64,000 bases of DNA from the NCBI RefSeq assembly GCF_021134715.1, contig NC_060021.1, forward strand, positions 806,001 through 870,000, given 5' to 3'. A model generated the notes under the pieces. It was not told where the DNA came from and ran no database searches. It saw nothing but the letters and a program-made list of their open reading frames with translations. This document shows positions 44,801-59,900 of the stretch, piece by piece. The number at the start of each line of letters is the position of its first letter. Position 1 is the first letter of the stretch. The position numbers and the translations under genes were made by a program. Origin of the DNA: Daphnia pulex. Lineage: Eukaryota > Arthropoda > Branchiopoda > Diplostraca > Daphniidae.

Positions 44801-47800
44801 ATATGTTAATCGATGTCCAATACACTATTTAAAGTCTTTAAAATCAATGAATCTTTTAAGACATCCATGATGGAAAAGAAATAGAAATAAGAGTTGATAG
44901 AAAATCTTCCAGGAACTGAAAACACAACTTCAATGAATTTGAAATGACGATATAAATTGTTTTACAAGTTTAACAAATTTCTTGTTAGATGATATGTTAA
45001 TTCGATGTCCAATACACTATTTAAAGTCTTTAAAATCAATGAATCTATTAAGAATGAATATCCATGATGAAAAAGAAATAGAAATAAGAATTGATAGAAA
45101 ATCTTCCAGGAACTGAAAATCACAACTTCAATTAATTTAAAATGACGATTCTGATTGTTTTAGAAATTTCAAGGGTTTCCCTGTAACAGGATATGTTAAT
45201 CGATGTCCAATACACTATTTAAAGTCTTTAAAATCAATGAATCTTTTAAGACATCCATGATGGAAAAGAAATAGAAATAAGAGTTGATAGAAAATCTTCC
45301 AGGAACTGAAAACACAACTTCAATGAATTTGAAATGACGATATAAATTGTTTTACAAGTTTAACAAATTTCTTGTTAGATGATATGTTAATTCGATGTCC
45401 AATACACTATTTAAAGTCTTTAAAATCAATGAATCTATTAAGAATGAATATCCATGATGAAAAAGAAATAGAAATAAGAATTGATAGAAAATCTTCCAGG
45501 AACTGAAAATCACAACTTCAATTAATTTAAAATGACGATTCTGATTGTTTTAGAAATTTCAAGGGTTTCCCTGTAACAGGATATGTTAATCGATGTCCAA
45601 TACACTATTTAAAGTCTTTAAAATCAATGAATCTTTTAAGACATCCATGATGGAAAAGAAATAGAAATAAGAGTTGATAGAAAATCTTCCAGGAACTGAA
45701 AACACAACTTCAATGAATTTGAAATGACGATATAAATTGTTTTACAAGTTTAACAAATTTCTTGTTAGATGATATGTTAATTCGATGTCCAATACACTAT
45801 TTAAAGTCTTTAAAATCAATAAATCTATTAAGACATCCATGATGGAAAAGAAATAGAAATAAGAGTTGATAGAAAATCTTCCAGGAACTGAAAATCACAA
45901 CTTCAATTAATTTAAAATGACGATTCTGATTGTTTTACAAATTTCAAGGGTTTCCCTGTAACAGGATATGTTAATCGATGTCCAATTCACTATTTAAAGT
46001 CTTTAAAATCAATAAATCTATTGAGACATCCATGATGGAAAAGAAATAGAAATAAGAGTTGATAGAAAATCTTCCAGGAACTGAAAACACAACTTCAATG
46101 AATTTGAAATGACAATGTAATTTGTTTTACAAGTTTAAACAAATTTCTTGTTAGATGATATGTTAATTCGATGTCCAATACACTATTTAAAGTCTTTAAA
46201 ATCAATAAATCTATTAAGACATCCATGATGGAAAAGAAATAGAAATAAGAGTTGATAGAAAATCTTCCAGGAACTGAAAACACAACTTCAATGAATTTGA
46301 AATGACAATGTAATTTGTTTTACAAGTTTAAACAAATTTCTTGTTAGATGATATGTTAATTCGATGTCCAATACACTATTTAAAGTCTTTAAAATCAATG
46401 AATCTATTAAGAATGAATATCCATGATGAAAAAGAAATAGAAATAAGAATTGATAGAAAATCTTCCAGGAACTGAAAATCACAACTTCAATTAATTTAAA
46501 ATGACGATTCTGATTGTTTTAGAAATTTCAAGGGTTTCCCTGTAACAGGATATGTTAATCGATGTCCAATACACTATTTAAAGTCTTTAAAATCAATGAA
46601 TCTTTTAAGACATCCATGATGGAAAAGAAATAGAAATAAGAGTTGATAGAAAATCTTCCAGGAACTGAAAACACAACTTCAATGAATTTGAAATGACGAT
46701 ATAAATTGTTTTACAAGTTTAACAAATTTCTTGTTAGATGATATGTTAATTCGATGTCCAATACACTATTTAAAGTCTTTAAAATCAATAAATCTATTAA
46801 GACATCCATGATGGAAAAGAAATAGAAATAAGAGTTGATAGAAAATCTTCCAGGAACTGAAAATCACAACTTCAATTAATTTAAAATGACGATTCTGATT
46901 GTTTTACAAATTTCAAGGGTTTCCCTGTAACAGGATATGTTAATCGATGTCCAATTCACTATTTAAAGTCTTTAAAATCAATAAATCTATTGAGACATCC
47001 ATGATGGAAAAGAAATAGAAATAAGAGTTGATAGAAAATCTTCCAGGAACTGAAAACACAACTTCAATGAATTTGAAATGACAATGTAATTTGTTTTACA
47101 AGTTTAAACAAATTTCTTGTTAGATGATATGTTAATTCGATGTCCAATACACTATTTAAAGTCTTTAAAATCAATAAATCTATTAAGACATCCATGATGG
47201 AAAAGAAATAGAAATAAGAGTTGATAGAAAATCTTCCAGGAACTGAAAACACAACTTCAATGAATTTGAAATGACAATGTAATTTGTTTTACAAGTTTAA
47301 ACAAATTTCTTGTTAGATGATATGTTAATTCGATGTCCAATACACTATTTAAAGTCTTTAAAATCAATGAATCTATTAAGAATGAATATCCATGATGAAA
47401 AAGAAATAGAAATAAGAATTGATAGAAAATCTTCCAGGAACTGAAAATCACAACTTCAATTAATTTAAAATGACGATTCTGATTGTTTTAGAAATTTCAA
47501 GGGTTTCCCTGTAACAGGATATGTTAATCGATGTCCAATACACTATTTAAAGTCTTTAAAATCAATGAATCTTTTAAGACATCCATGATGGAAAAGAAAT
47601 AGAAATAAGAGTTGATAGAAAATCTTCCAGGAACTGAAAACACAACTTCAATGAATTTGAAATGACAATGTAATTTGTTTTACAAGTTTAAACAAATTTC
47701 TTGTTAGATGATATGTTAATTCGATGTCCAATACACTATTTAAAGTCTTTAAAATCAATAAATCTATTAAGACATCCATGATGGAAAAGAAATAGAAATA

Positions 47801-50800
47801 AGAGTTGATAGAAAATCTTCCAGGAACTGAAAACACAACTTCAATGAATTTGAAATGACAATGTAATTTGTTTTACAAGTTTAAACAAATTTCTTGTTAG
47901 ATGATATGTTAATTCGATGTCCAATACACTATTTAAAGTCTTTAAAATCAATGAATCTATTAAGAATGAATATCCATGATGAAAAAGAAATAGAAATAAG
48001 AATTGATAGAAAATCTTCCAGGAACTGAAAATCACAACTTCAATTAATTTAAAATGACGATTCTGATTGTTTTAGAAATTTCAAGGGTTTCCCTGTAACA
48101 GGATATGTTAATCGATGTCCAATACACTATTTAAAGTCTTTAAAATCAATGAATCTTTTAAGACATCCATGATGGAAAAGAAATAGAAATAAGAGTTGAT
48201 AGAAAATCTTCCAGGAACTGAAAACACAACTTCAATGAATTTGAAATGACGATATAAATTGTTTTACAAGTTTAACAAATTTCTTGTTAGATGATATGTT
48301 AATTCGATGTCCAATACACTATTTAAAGTCTTTAAAATCAACGAATCTATTAAGAATGAATATCCATGATGAAAAAGAAATAGAAATAAGAATTGATAGA
48401 AAATCTTCCAGGAACTGAAAATCACAACTTCAATTAATTTAAAATGACGATTCTGATTGTTTTAGAAATTTCAAGGGTTTCCCTGTAACAGGATATGTTA
48501 ATCGATGTCCAATACACTATTTAAAGTCTTTAAAATCAATGAATCTTTTAAGACATCCATGATGGAAAAGAAATAGAAATAAGAGTTGATAGAAAATCTT
48601 CCAGGAACTGAAAACACAACTTCAATGAATTTGAAATGACGATATAAATTGTTTTACAAGTTTAACAAATTTCTTGTTAGATGATATGTTAATTCGATGT
48701 CCAATACACTATTTAAAGTCTTTAAAATCAATGAATCTATTAAGAATGAATATCCATGATGAAAAAGAAATAGAAATAAGAATTGATAGAAAATCTTCCA
48801 GGAACTGAAAATCACAACTTCAATTAATTTAAAATGACGATTCTGATTGTTTTAGAAATTTCAAGGGTTTCCCTGTAACAGGATATGTTAATCGATGTCC
48901 AATACACTATTTAAAGTCTTTAAAATCAATGAATCTTTTAAGACATCCATGATGGAAAAGAAATAGAAATAAGAGTTGATAGAAAATCTTCCAGGAACTG
49001 AAAACACAACTTCAATGAATTTGAAATGACGATATAAATTGTTTTACAAGTTTAACAAATTTCTTGTTAGATGATATGTTAATTCGATGTCCAATACACT
49101 ATTTAAAGTCTTTAAAATCAATAAATCTATTAAGACATCCATGATGGAAAAGAAATAGAAATAAGAGTTGATAGAAAATCTTCCAGGAACTGAAAATCAC
49201 AACTTCAATTAATTTAAAATGACGATTCTGATTGTTTTACAAATTTCAAGGGTTTCCCTGTAACAGGATATGTTAATCGATGTCCAATTCACTATTTAAA
49301 GTCTTTAAAATCAATAAATCTATTGAGACATCCGTGATGGAAAAGAAATAGAAATAAGAGTTGATAGAAAATCTTCCAGGAACTGAAAACACAACTTCAA
49401 TGAATTTGAAATGACAATGTAATTTGTTTTACAAGTTTAAACAAATTTCTTGTTAGATGATATGTTAATTCGATGTCCAATACACTATTTAAAGTCTTTA
49501 AAATCAATAAATCTATTAAGACATCCATGATGGAAAAGAAATAGAAATAAGAGTTGATAGAAAATCTTCCAGGAACTGAAAACACAACTTCAATGAATTT
49601 GAAATGACAATGTAATTTGTTTTACAAGTTTAAACAAATTTCTTGTTAGATGATATGTTAATTCGATGTCCAATACACTATTTAAAGTCTTTAAAATCAA
49701 TGAATCTATTAAGAATGAATATCCATGATGAAAAAGAAATAGAAATAAGAATTGATAGAAAATCTTCCAGGAACTGAAAATCACAACTTCAATTAATTTA
49801 AAATGACGATTCTGATTGTTTTAGAAATTTCAAGGGTTTCCCTGTAACAGGATATGTTAATCGATGTCCAATACACTATTTAAAGTCTTTAAAATCAATG
49901 AATCTTTTAAGACATCCATGATGGAAAAGAAATAGAAATAAGAGTTGATAGAAAATCTTCCAGGAACTGAAAACACAACTTCAATGAATTTGAAATGACG
50001 ATATAAATTGTTTTACAAGTTTAACAAATTTCTTGTTAGATGATATGTTAATTCGATGTCCAATACACTATTTAAAGTCTTTAAAATCAACGAATCTATT
50101 AAGAATGAATATCCATGATGAAAAAGAAATAGAAATAAGAATTGATAGAAAATCTTCCAGGAACTGAAAATCACAACTTCAATTAATTTAAAATGACGAT
50201 TCTGATTGTTTTAGAAATTTCAAGGGTTTCCCTGTAACAGGATATGTTAATCGATGTCCAATACACTATTTAAAGTCTTTAAAATCAATGAATCTTTTAA
50301 GACATCCATGATGGAAAAGAAATAGAAATAAGAGTTGATAGAAAATCTTCCAGGAACTGAAAACACAACTTCAATGAATTTGAAATGACGATATAAATTG
50401 TTTTACAAGTTTAACAAATTTCTTGTTAGATGATATGTTAATTCGATGTCCAATACACTATTTAAAGTCTTTAAAATCAATAAATCTATTAAGACATCCA
50501 TGATGAAAAAGAAATAGAAATAAGAGTTGATAGAAAATCTTCCAGGAACTGAAAATCACAACTTCAATTAATTTAAAATGACGATTCTGATTGTTTTACA
50601 AATTTCAAGGGTTTCCCTGTAACAGGATATGTTAATCGATGTCCAATTCACTATTTAAAGTCTTTAAAATCAATAAATCTATTGAGACATCCATGATGGA
50701 AAAGAAATAGAAATAAGAGTTGATAGAAAATCTTCCAGGAACTGAAAACACAACTTCAATGAATTTGAAATGACAATGTAATTTGTTTTACAAGTTTAAA

Positions 50801-53800
50801 CAAATTTCTTGTTAGATGATATGTTAATTCGATGTCCAATACACTATTTAAAGTCTTTAAAATCAATAAATCTATTAAGACATCCATGATGGAAAAGAAA
50901 TAGAAATAAGAGTTGATAGAAAATCTTCCAGGAACTGAAAACACAACTTCAATGAATTTGAAATGACAATGTAATTTGTTTTACAAGTTTAAACAAATTT
51001 CTTGTTAGATGATATGTTAATTCGATGTCCAATACACTATTTAAAGTCTTTAAAATCAATGAATCTATTAAGAATGAATATCCATGATGAAAAAGAAATA
51101 GAAATAAGAATTGATAGAAAATCTTCCAGGAACTGAAAATCACAACTTCAATTAATTTAAAATGACGATTCTGATTGTTTTAGAAATTTCAAGGGTTTCC
51201 CTGTAACAGGATATGTTAATCGATGTCCAATACACTATTTAAAGTCTTTAAAATCAATGAATCTTTTAAGACATCCATGATGGAAAAGAAATAGAAATAA
51301 GAGTTGATAGAAAATCTTCCAGGAACTGAAAACACAACTTCAATGAATTTGAAATGACGATATAAATTGTTTTACAAGTTTAACAAATTTCTTGTTAGAT
51401 GATATGTTAATTCGATGTCCAATACACTATTTAAAGTCTTTAAAATCAACGAATCTATTAAGAATGAATATCCATGATGAAAAAGAAATAGAAATAAGAA
51501 TTGATAGAAAATCTTCCAGGAACTGAAAATCACAACTTCAATTAATTTAAAATGACGATTCTGATTGTTTTAGAAATTTCAAGGGTTTCCCTGTAACAGG
51601 ATATGTTAATCGATGTCCAATACACTATTTAAAGTCTTTAAAATCAATGAATCTTTTAAGACATCCATGATGGAAAAGAAATAGAAATAAGAGTTGATAG
51701 AAAATCTTCCAGGAACTGAAAACACAACTTCAATGAATTTGAAATGACGATATAAATTGTTTTACAAGTTTAACAAATTTCTTGTTAGATGATATGTTAA
51801 TTCGATGTCCAATACACTATTTAAAGTCTTTAAAATCAATAAATCTATTAAGACATCCATGATGAAAAAGAAATAGAAATAAGAGTTGATAGAAAATCTT
51901 CCAGGAACTGAAAATCACAACTTCAATTAATTTAAAATGACGATTCTGATTGTTTTACAAATTTCAAGGGTTTCCCTGTAACAGGATATGTTAATCGATG
52001 TCCAATTCACTATTTAAAGTCTTTAAAATCAATAAATCTATTGAGACATCCATGATGGAAAAGAAATAGAAATAAGAGTTGATAGAAAATCTTCCAGGAA
52101 CTGAAAACACAACTTCAATGAATTTGAAATGACAATGTAATTTGTTTTACAAGTTTAAACAAATTTCTTGTTAGATGATATGTTAATTCGATGTCCAATA
52201 CACTATTTAAAGTCTTTAAAATCAATAAATCTATTAAGACATCCATGATGGAAAAGAAATAGAAATAAGAGTTGATAGAAAATCTTCCAGGAACTGAAAA
52301 CACAACTTCAATGAATTTGAAATGACAATGTAATTTGTTTTACAAGTTTAAACAAATTTCTTGTTAGATGATATGTTAATTCGATGTCCAATACACTATT
52401 TAAAGTCTTTAAAATCAATGAATCTATTAAGACATCCATGATGAAAAAGAAATAGAAATAAGAATTGATAGAAAATCTTCCAGGAACTGAAAATCACAAC
52501 TTCAATTAATTTAAAATGACGATTCTGATTGTTTTAGAAATTTCAAGGGTTTCCCTGTAACAGGATATGTTAATCGATGTCCAATACACTATTTAAAGTC
52601 TTTAAAATCAATGAATCTTTTAAGACATCCATGATGGAAAAGAAATAGAAATAAGAGTTGATAGAAAATCTTCCAGGAACTGAAAACACAACTTCAATGA
52701 ATTTGAAATGACGATGTAATTTGTTTTACAAGTTTAAACAAATTTCTTGTTAGATGATATGTTAATTCGATGTCCAATACACTATTTAAAGTCTTTAAAA
52801 TCAATAAATCTATTAAGACATCCATGATGGAAAAGAAATAGAAATAAGAGTTGATAGAAAATCTTCCAGGAACTGAAAACACAACTTCAATGAATTTGAA
52901 ATGACGATGTAATTTGTTTTACAAGTTTAAACAAATTTCTTGTTAGATGATATGTTAATTCGATGTCCAATACACTATTTAAAGTCTTTAAAATCAATGA
53001 ATCTATTAGGACATCCACGATGAAAAAGAATAGAAATAAGAGTTGATAGAAAATCTTTCAGGAACTGAAAATCACAACTTCAATTAATTTAAAATGACGA
53101 TTCTGATTGTTTTACAAGTTTAAACAAATTTCTTGTTAGATGATATGTTAATTCGATGTCCAATACACTATTTAAAGTCTTTAAAATCAATAAATCTATT
53201 AAGACATCCATGATGGAAAAGTAATAGAAATAAGAGTTGATATAAAATCTTCCAGCAACTGAAAACACAACTTCAATGAATTTGAAATGACGATGTAATT
53301 TGTTTTACAAGTTTAAACAAATTTCTTGTTAGATGATATGTTAATTCGATGTCCAATACACTATTTAAAGTCTTTAAAATCAATAAATCTATTAAGACAT
53401 CCATGATGGAAAAGAAATAGAAACAAGAGTTTATAGAAAATCTTCCAGGAACTGAAAACACAACTTCAATGAATTTGAAATGACGATGTAATTTGTTTTA
53501 CAAGTTTAAACAAATTTCTTGTTAGATGATATGTTAATTCGATGTCCAATACACTATTTAAAGTCTTTAAAATCAATGAATCTATTAAGACATCCATGAT
53601 GAAAAAGAAATAGAAATAAGAGTTGATAGAAAATCTTCCAGGAACTGAAAATCACAACTTCAATTAATTTAAAATGACGATTCTGATTGTTTTACAAATT
53701 TCAAGGGTTTCCCTGTAACAGGATATGTTAATCGATGTCCAATTCACTATTTAAAGTCTTTAAAATCAATAAATCTATTGAGACATCCATGATGGAAAAG

Positions 53801-55550
53801 AAATAGAAATAAGAGTTGATAGAAAATCTTCTAGGAACTGAAAACACAACTTCAATGAATTTGAAATGACGATTCTGATTGTTTTAGAAATTTCAAGGGT
53901 TTCCCTGTAACAGGATATGTTAATCGATGTCCAATACACTATTTAAAGTCTTTAAAATCAATGAATCTTTTAAGACATCCATGATGGAAAAGAAATAGAA
54001 ATAAGAGTTTATAGAAAATCTTCCAGGAACTGAAAACACAACTTCAATGAATTTGAAATGACGATGTAATTTGTTTTACAAGTTTAAACAAATTTCTTGT
54101 TAGATGATATGTTAATTCGATGTCCAATACACTATTTAAAGTCTTTAAAATCAATGAATCTATTAAGACATCCACGATGAAAAAGAATAGAAATAAGAGT
54201 TGATAGAAAATCTTTCAGGAACTGAAAATCACAACTTCAATTAATTTAAAATGACGATTCTGATTGTTTTACAAGTTTAAACAAATTTCTTGTTAGATGA
54301 TATGTTAATTCGATGTCCAATACACTATTTAAAGTCTTTAAAATCAATAAATCTATTAAGACATCCATGATGGAAAAGTAATAGAAATAAGAGTTGATAT
54401 AAAATCTTCCAGCAACTGAAAACACAACTTCAATGAATTTGAAATGACGATGTAATTTGTTTTACAAGTTTAAACAAATTTCTTGTTAGATGATATGTTA
54501 ATTCGATGTCCAATACACTATTTAAAGTCTTTAAAATCAATAAATCTATTAAGACATCCATGATGGAAAAGAAATAGAAACAAGAGTTTATAGAAAATCT
54601 TCCAGGAACTGAAAACACAACTTCAATGAATTTGAAATGACGATGTAATTTGTTTTACAAGTTTAAACAAATTTCTTGTTAGATGATATGTTAATTCGAT
54701 GTCCAATACACTATTTAAAGTCTTTAAAATCAATGAATCTATTAAGACATCCATGATGAAAAAGAAATAGAAATAAGAATTGATAGAAAATCTTCCAGGA
54801 ACTGAAAATCACAACTTCAATTAATTTAAAATGACGATTCTGATTGTTTTACAAATTTCAAGGGTTTCCCTGTAACAGGATATGTTAATCGATGTCCAAT
54901 ACACTATTTAAAGTCTTTAAAATCAATGAATCTTTTAAGACATCCATGATGGAAAAGAAATAGAAATAAGAGTTGATAGAAAATCTTCCAGGAACTGAAA
55001 ACACAACTTCAATGAATTTGAAATGACGATATAAATTGTTTTACAAGTTTAAACAAATTTCTTGTTAGATGATATGTTAATTCGATGTCCAATACACTAT
55101 TTAAAGTCTTTAAAATCAATAAATCTATTAAGACATCCATGATGGAAAAGAAATAGAAATAAGAATTGATAGAAAATCTTCCAGGAACTGAAAATCACAA
55201 CTTCAATTAATTTAAAATGACGATTCTGATTGTTTTACAAATTTCAAGGGTTTCCCTGTAACAGGATATGTTAATCGATGTCCAATACACTATTTAAAGT
55301 CTTTAAAATCAATGAATCTTTTAAGACATCCATGATGGAAAAGAAATAGAAATAAGAGTTGATAGAAAATCTTCCAGGAACTGAAAACACAACTTCAATG
55401 AATTTGAAATGACGATATAAATTGTTTTACAAGTTTAAACAAATTTCTTGTTAGATGATATGTTAATTCGATGTCCAATACACTATTTAAAGTCTTTAAA
55501 ATCAATAAATCTATTAAGACATCCATGATGGAAAAGAAATAGAAACAAGA
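41857..55550 (+). repeat. Satellite B array, part 1, 193-bp monomers
   Basis: About 70 head-to-tail monomers; the same word recurs every 193 bp (for example 42036, 42229, 42422). Two main monomer forms occur. One has ACAAGTTTAAACAAATTTC followed by TTGTTAGATGATATG. The other has CAAGGGTTTCCC and the palindrome CCTGTAACAGG followed by ATATG. Their order repeats: 1359-bp blocks start at 49397, 50756 and 52115, and blocks of 969 bp (46095 to 47064), about 2330 bp (43767 to 46095; 47064 to 49397) and 1157 bp (53273 to 54430) are also seen. The array is AT-rich. The recurring 62-64-codon minus-strand frame is a consequence of the repeat, not a gene. Confidence 0.98.
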
Positions 55551-56938
55551 TTCCTTCGGTAACATCCTTCGGTAATTTTTTTAAACGTTAAAGAGACAGA
55601 AAATCAAGGTTATAGTAGATTAATACATACTATAACGTTTGGAAAATTCTGTTTCCCTTTATTATCTTCCATAATTGATTCTTTATAACTAATTGAAAAA
55701 TAATCTGTAATATTATGAGTGGTGCGAATTATGAATGGCGGAGGATTCGCCCCGCCACCCCACGTCGCACTTCATGTTTAGATTAAGTTATAGCAATATT
55801 TATTACTATAGTAACATGGAATTAGAAAAATTATTAGTTACATATTAACTACAAAGAAATGGATGTGCTCTTATAGCAGTTAGATTAAACCACCGCTGAA
55901 AAAATCTTTATAATTAAGGCATATAACCTAAGTGTTTTACGACCGGTTCCGAAATCGATACCGATGGTAGCGTCGCTAGCGATATTACCATTGCTTTACT
56001 TCGACTTTTGTTACATTATTTGGTGTACTCACAAACCGGGCCACGCATTCCCTTATATAAAAATGTCGATGTTGGTCTAATGGTTAGCAAATCGGGCTGC
56101 CACTCGTATTGTTTAGGGTTCGAATCTCGATCTCGAAAATTAAATTTGTAATTTTTGAAAAATTACACTTAAAAAGCTTTCGGAGGTAAATGGAAGTGGA
56201 AGATCGGTGGTAACTCTTCACGACCACCAGAAGATCTTGATGACTGTGAAGAGGACAAGGGAAGAAGAGAGAGATGACCCAGAGCTTCAAAATGAGTATA
56301 ATCAAACATTTTTAAATGTTCCTCAACTTCTTGGTTGATGACTAACTGTTAAAAAAAGGAGGAATAGAAATTTTACTTGATCAAAAAATTTATTAAAATC
56401 AAGACAAAAAACAGTAAACAAAAAGAGGTGATAATAAAACAAAAGATTTAAAAAAGTAATAATGGGAAAATACAAAGTAAAAAGAAGAATAAAGACGAAA
56501 TCGAAATCGAACATAAAAACAAAATCAAATAATAAATACTCTCCACTCCCGTAGCAGAAAACTTGTCTTGCTAGGGAAGATCCAAACTTTTTTTTTGTTT
56601 TTGTTTACACTGCTGAGCATGCACTGACAGTTGGAAGGTTACGCAAAAAAAGCGAATTCACTGCCTAGGATTCGGCAACCAGCTAGGTAACAAGTACGCA
56701 AATTAAATTTTTAAAACAGCAATGAAAACAAATGAAAACCCCGTTACGCCATGTATCAAATTTTGACAGAATTATGTACAAAATTTGGTGACGATTGGTC
56801 ATTCAGGGAAGAAACGTATAAAGGAACACTAAATGGACATTAAACCCTCTGAATTTCACTACTAGCTACTACTACCCTACCCCCTATACCCCACACCCTA
56901 TATTGTTAAGGACCTTCGTATATAAATATACCTCAGGG
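55551..56938. mobile_element. 1.39-kb insertion splitting the satellite B array
   Basis: Unrelated sequence interrupts one monomer: B sequence stops after GAAATAGAAACAAGA (55550) and resumes at ATAAGAATTGATAG (56939). The similar words ACAAGA and ATAAGA on the two sides may be a short target duplication. The insert starts with a doubled TCCTTCGGTAA and has a small GC-rich hairpin TGGCGG...CCGCCA near 55735. It contains a tRNA-like SINE. No transposase or reverse-transcriptase frame and no clear terminal inverted repeats are visible. Confidence 0.7.
56065..56356 (+). mobile_element. tRNA-derived SINE-like sequence
   Basis: Pol III boxes are recognisable: A-box TGGTCTAATGG (56073-56083) and B-box GGTTCGAATCT (56117-56127), spaced as in tRNAs. 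The middle contains GGGCTGCCACTCG, like a tRNA-Gly(GCC) anticodon loop. The stems pair poorly, so this is not a working tRNA. A unique 3' part with a GGTGGT/ACCACC hairpin follows and ends near an A-run at about 56349-56356. The right boundary is approximate. Confidence 0.5.
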
Positions 56939-59900
56939 ATAAGAATTGATAGAAAATCTTCCAGGAACTGAAAATCACAACTTCAATTAATTTAAAATGA
57001 CGATTCTGATTGTTTTACAAATTTCAAGGGTTTCCCTGTAACAGGATATGTTAATCGATGTCCAATACACTATTTAAAGTCTTTAAAATCAATGAATCTT
57101 TTAAGACATCCATGATGGAAAAGAAATAGAAATAAGAGTTGATAGAAAATCTTCCAGGAACTGAAAACACAACTTCAATGAATTTGAAATGACGATATAA
57201 ATTGTTTTACAAGTTTAACAAATTTCTTGTTAGATGATATGTTAATTCGATGTCCAATACACTATTTAAAGTCTTTAAAATCAATAAATCTATTAAGACA
57301 TCCATGATGGAAAAGAAATAGAAATAAGAGTTGATATAAAATCTTCCAGGAACTGAAAACACAACTTCAATGAATTTGAAATGACGATGTAATTTGTTTT
57401 ACAAGTTTAAACAAATTTCTTGTTAGATGATATGTTAATTCGATGTCCAATACACTATTTAAAGTCTTTAAAATCAATAAATCTATTAAGACATCCATGA
57501 TGGAAAAGAAATAGAAACAAGAGTTTATAGAAAATCTTCCAGGAACTGAAAACATAACTTCAATGAATTTGAAATGACGATGTAATTTGTTTTACAAGTT
57601 TAAACAAATTTCTTGTTAGATGATATGTTAATTCGATGTCCAATACACTATTTAAAGTCTTTAAAATCAATGAATCTATTAAGAATGAATATCCATGATG
57701 AAAAAGAAATAGAAATAAGAGTTGATAGAAAATCTTCCAGGAACTGAAAATCACAACTTCAATTAATTTAAAATGACGATTCTGATTGTTTTACAAATTT
57801 CAAGGGTTTCCCTGTAACAGGATATGTTAATCGATGTCCAATTCACTATTTAAAGTCTTTAAAATCAATAAATCTATTGAGACATCCATGATGGAAAAGA
57901 AATAGAAATAAGAGTTGATAGAAAATCTTCCAGGAACTGAAAACACAACTTCAATGAATTTGAAATGACAATGTAATTTGTTTTACAAGTTTAAACAAAT
58001 TTCTTGTTAGATGATATGTTAATTCGATGTCCAATACACTATTTAAAGTCTTTAAAATCAATAAATCTATTAAGACATCCATGATGGAAAAGTAATAGAA
58101 ATAAGAGTTGATATAAAATCTTCCAGCAACTGAAAACACAACTTCAATGAATTTGAAATGACGATGTAATTTGTTTTACAAGTTTAAACAAATTTCTTGT
58201 TAGATGATATGTTAATTCGATGTCCAATACACTATTTAAAGTCTTTAAAATCAATAAATCTATTAAGACATCCATGATGGAAAAGAAATAGAAACAAGAG
58301 TTTATAGAAAATCTTCCAGGAACTGAAAACACAACTTCAATGAATTTGAAATGACGATGTAATTTGTTTTACAAGTTTAAACAAATTTCTTGTTAGATGA
58401 TATGTAATTTGATGTCCAATACACTATTTAAAGTCTTTAAAATCAATGAATCTATTAAGACATCCATGATGAAAAAGAAATAGAAATAAGAATTGATAGA
58501 AAATCTTCCAGGAACTGAAAATCACAACTTCAATTAATTTAAAATGACGATTCTGATTGTTTTAGAAATTTCAAGGGTTTCCCTGTAACAGGATATGTTA
58601 ATCGATGTCCAATACACTATTTAAAGTCTTTAAAATCAATGAATCTTTTAAGACATCCATGATGGAAAAGAAATAGAAATAAGAGTTGATAGAAAATCTT
58701 CCAGGAACTGAAAACACAACTTCAATGAATTTGAAATGACGATGTAATTTGTTTTACAAGTTTAAACAAATTTCTTGTTAGATGATATGTTAATCCGATG
58801 TCCAATACACTATTTAAAGTCTTTAAAATCAATAAATCTATTAAGACATCCATGATGGAAAAGAAATAGAAATAAGAGTTGATAGAAAATCTTCCAGGAA
58901 CTGAAAACACAACTTCAATGAATTTGAAATGACGATGTAATTTGTTTTACAAGTTTAAACAAATTTCTTGTTAGATGATATGTTAATTCGATGTCCAATA
59001 CACTATTTAAAGTCTTTAAAATCAATGAATCTTTTAAGACATCCATGATGGAAAAGAAATAGAAATAAGAGTTGATAGAAAATCTTCCAGGAACTGAAAA
59101 CACAACTTCAATGAATTTGAAATGACGATGTAATTTGTTTTACAAGTTTAAACAAATTTCTTGTTAGATGATATGTTAATTCGATGTCCAATACACTATT
59201 TAAAGTCTTTAAAATCAATGAATCTATTAAGACATCCATGATGAAAAAGAAATAGAAATAAGAGTTGATAGAAAATCTTCCAGGAACTGAAAATCACAAC
59301 TTCAATTAATTTAAAATGACGATTCTGATTGTTTTACAAATTTCAAGGGTTTCCCTGTAACAGGATATGTTAATCGATGTCCAATTCACTATTTAAAGTC
59401 TTTAAAATCAATAAATCTATTGAGACATCCATGATGGAAAAGAAATAGAAATAAGAGTTGATAGAAAATCTTCCAGGAACTGAAAACACAACTTCAATGA
59501 ATTTGAAATGACAATGTAATTTGTTTTACAAGTTTAAACAAATTTCTTGTTAGATGATATGTTAATTCGATGTCCAATACACTATTTAAAGTCTTTAAAA
59601 TCAATAAATCTATTAAGACATCCATGATGGAAAAGAAATAGAAACAAGAGTTTATAGAAAATCTTCCAGGAACTGAAAACATAACTTCAATGAATTTGAA
59701 ATGACGATGTAATTTGTTTTACAAGTTTAAACAAATTTCTTGTTAGATGATATGTTAATTCGATGTCCAATACACTATTTAAAGTCTTTAAAATCAATGA
59801 ATCTATTAAGAATGAATATCCACGATGAAAAAGAAATAGAAATAAGAGTTGATAGAAAATCTTCCAGGAACTGAAAATCACAACTTCAATTAATTTAAAA

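Noticed and set aside
56065..56136. Functional tRNA-Gly in the satellite insertion
   Set aside because: The promoter boxes and anticodon-like loop are present, but the acceptor and T stems do not pair properly, so a SINE head or pseudogene is more likely.
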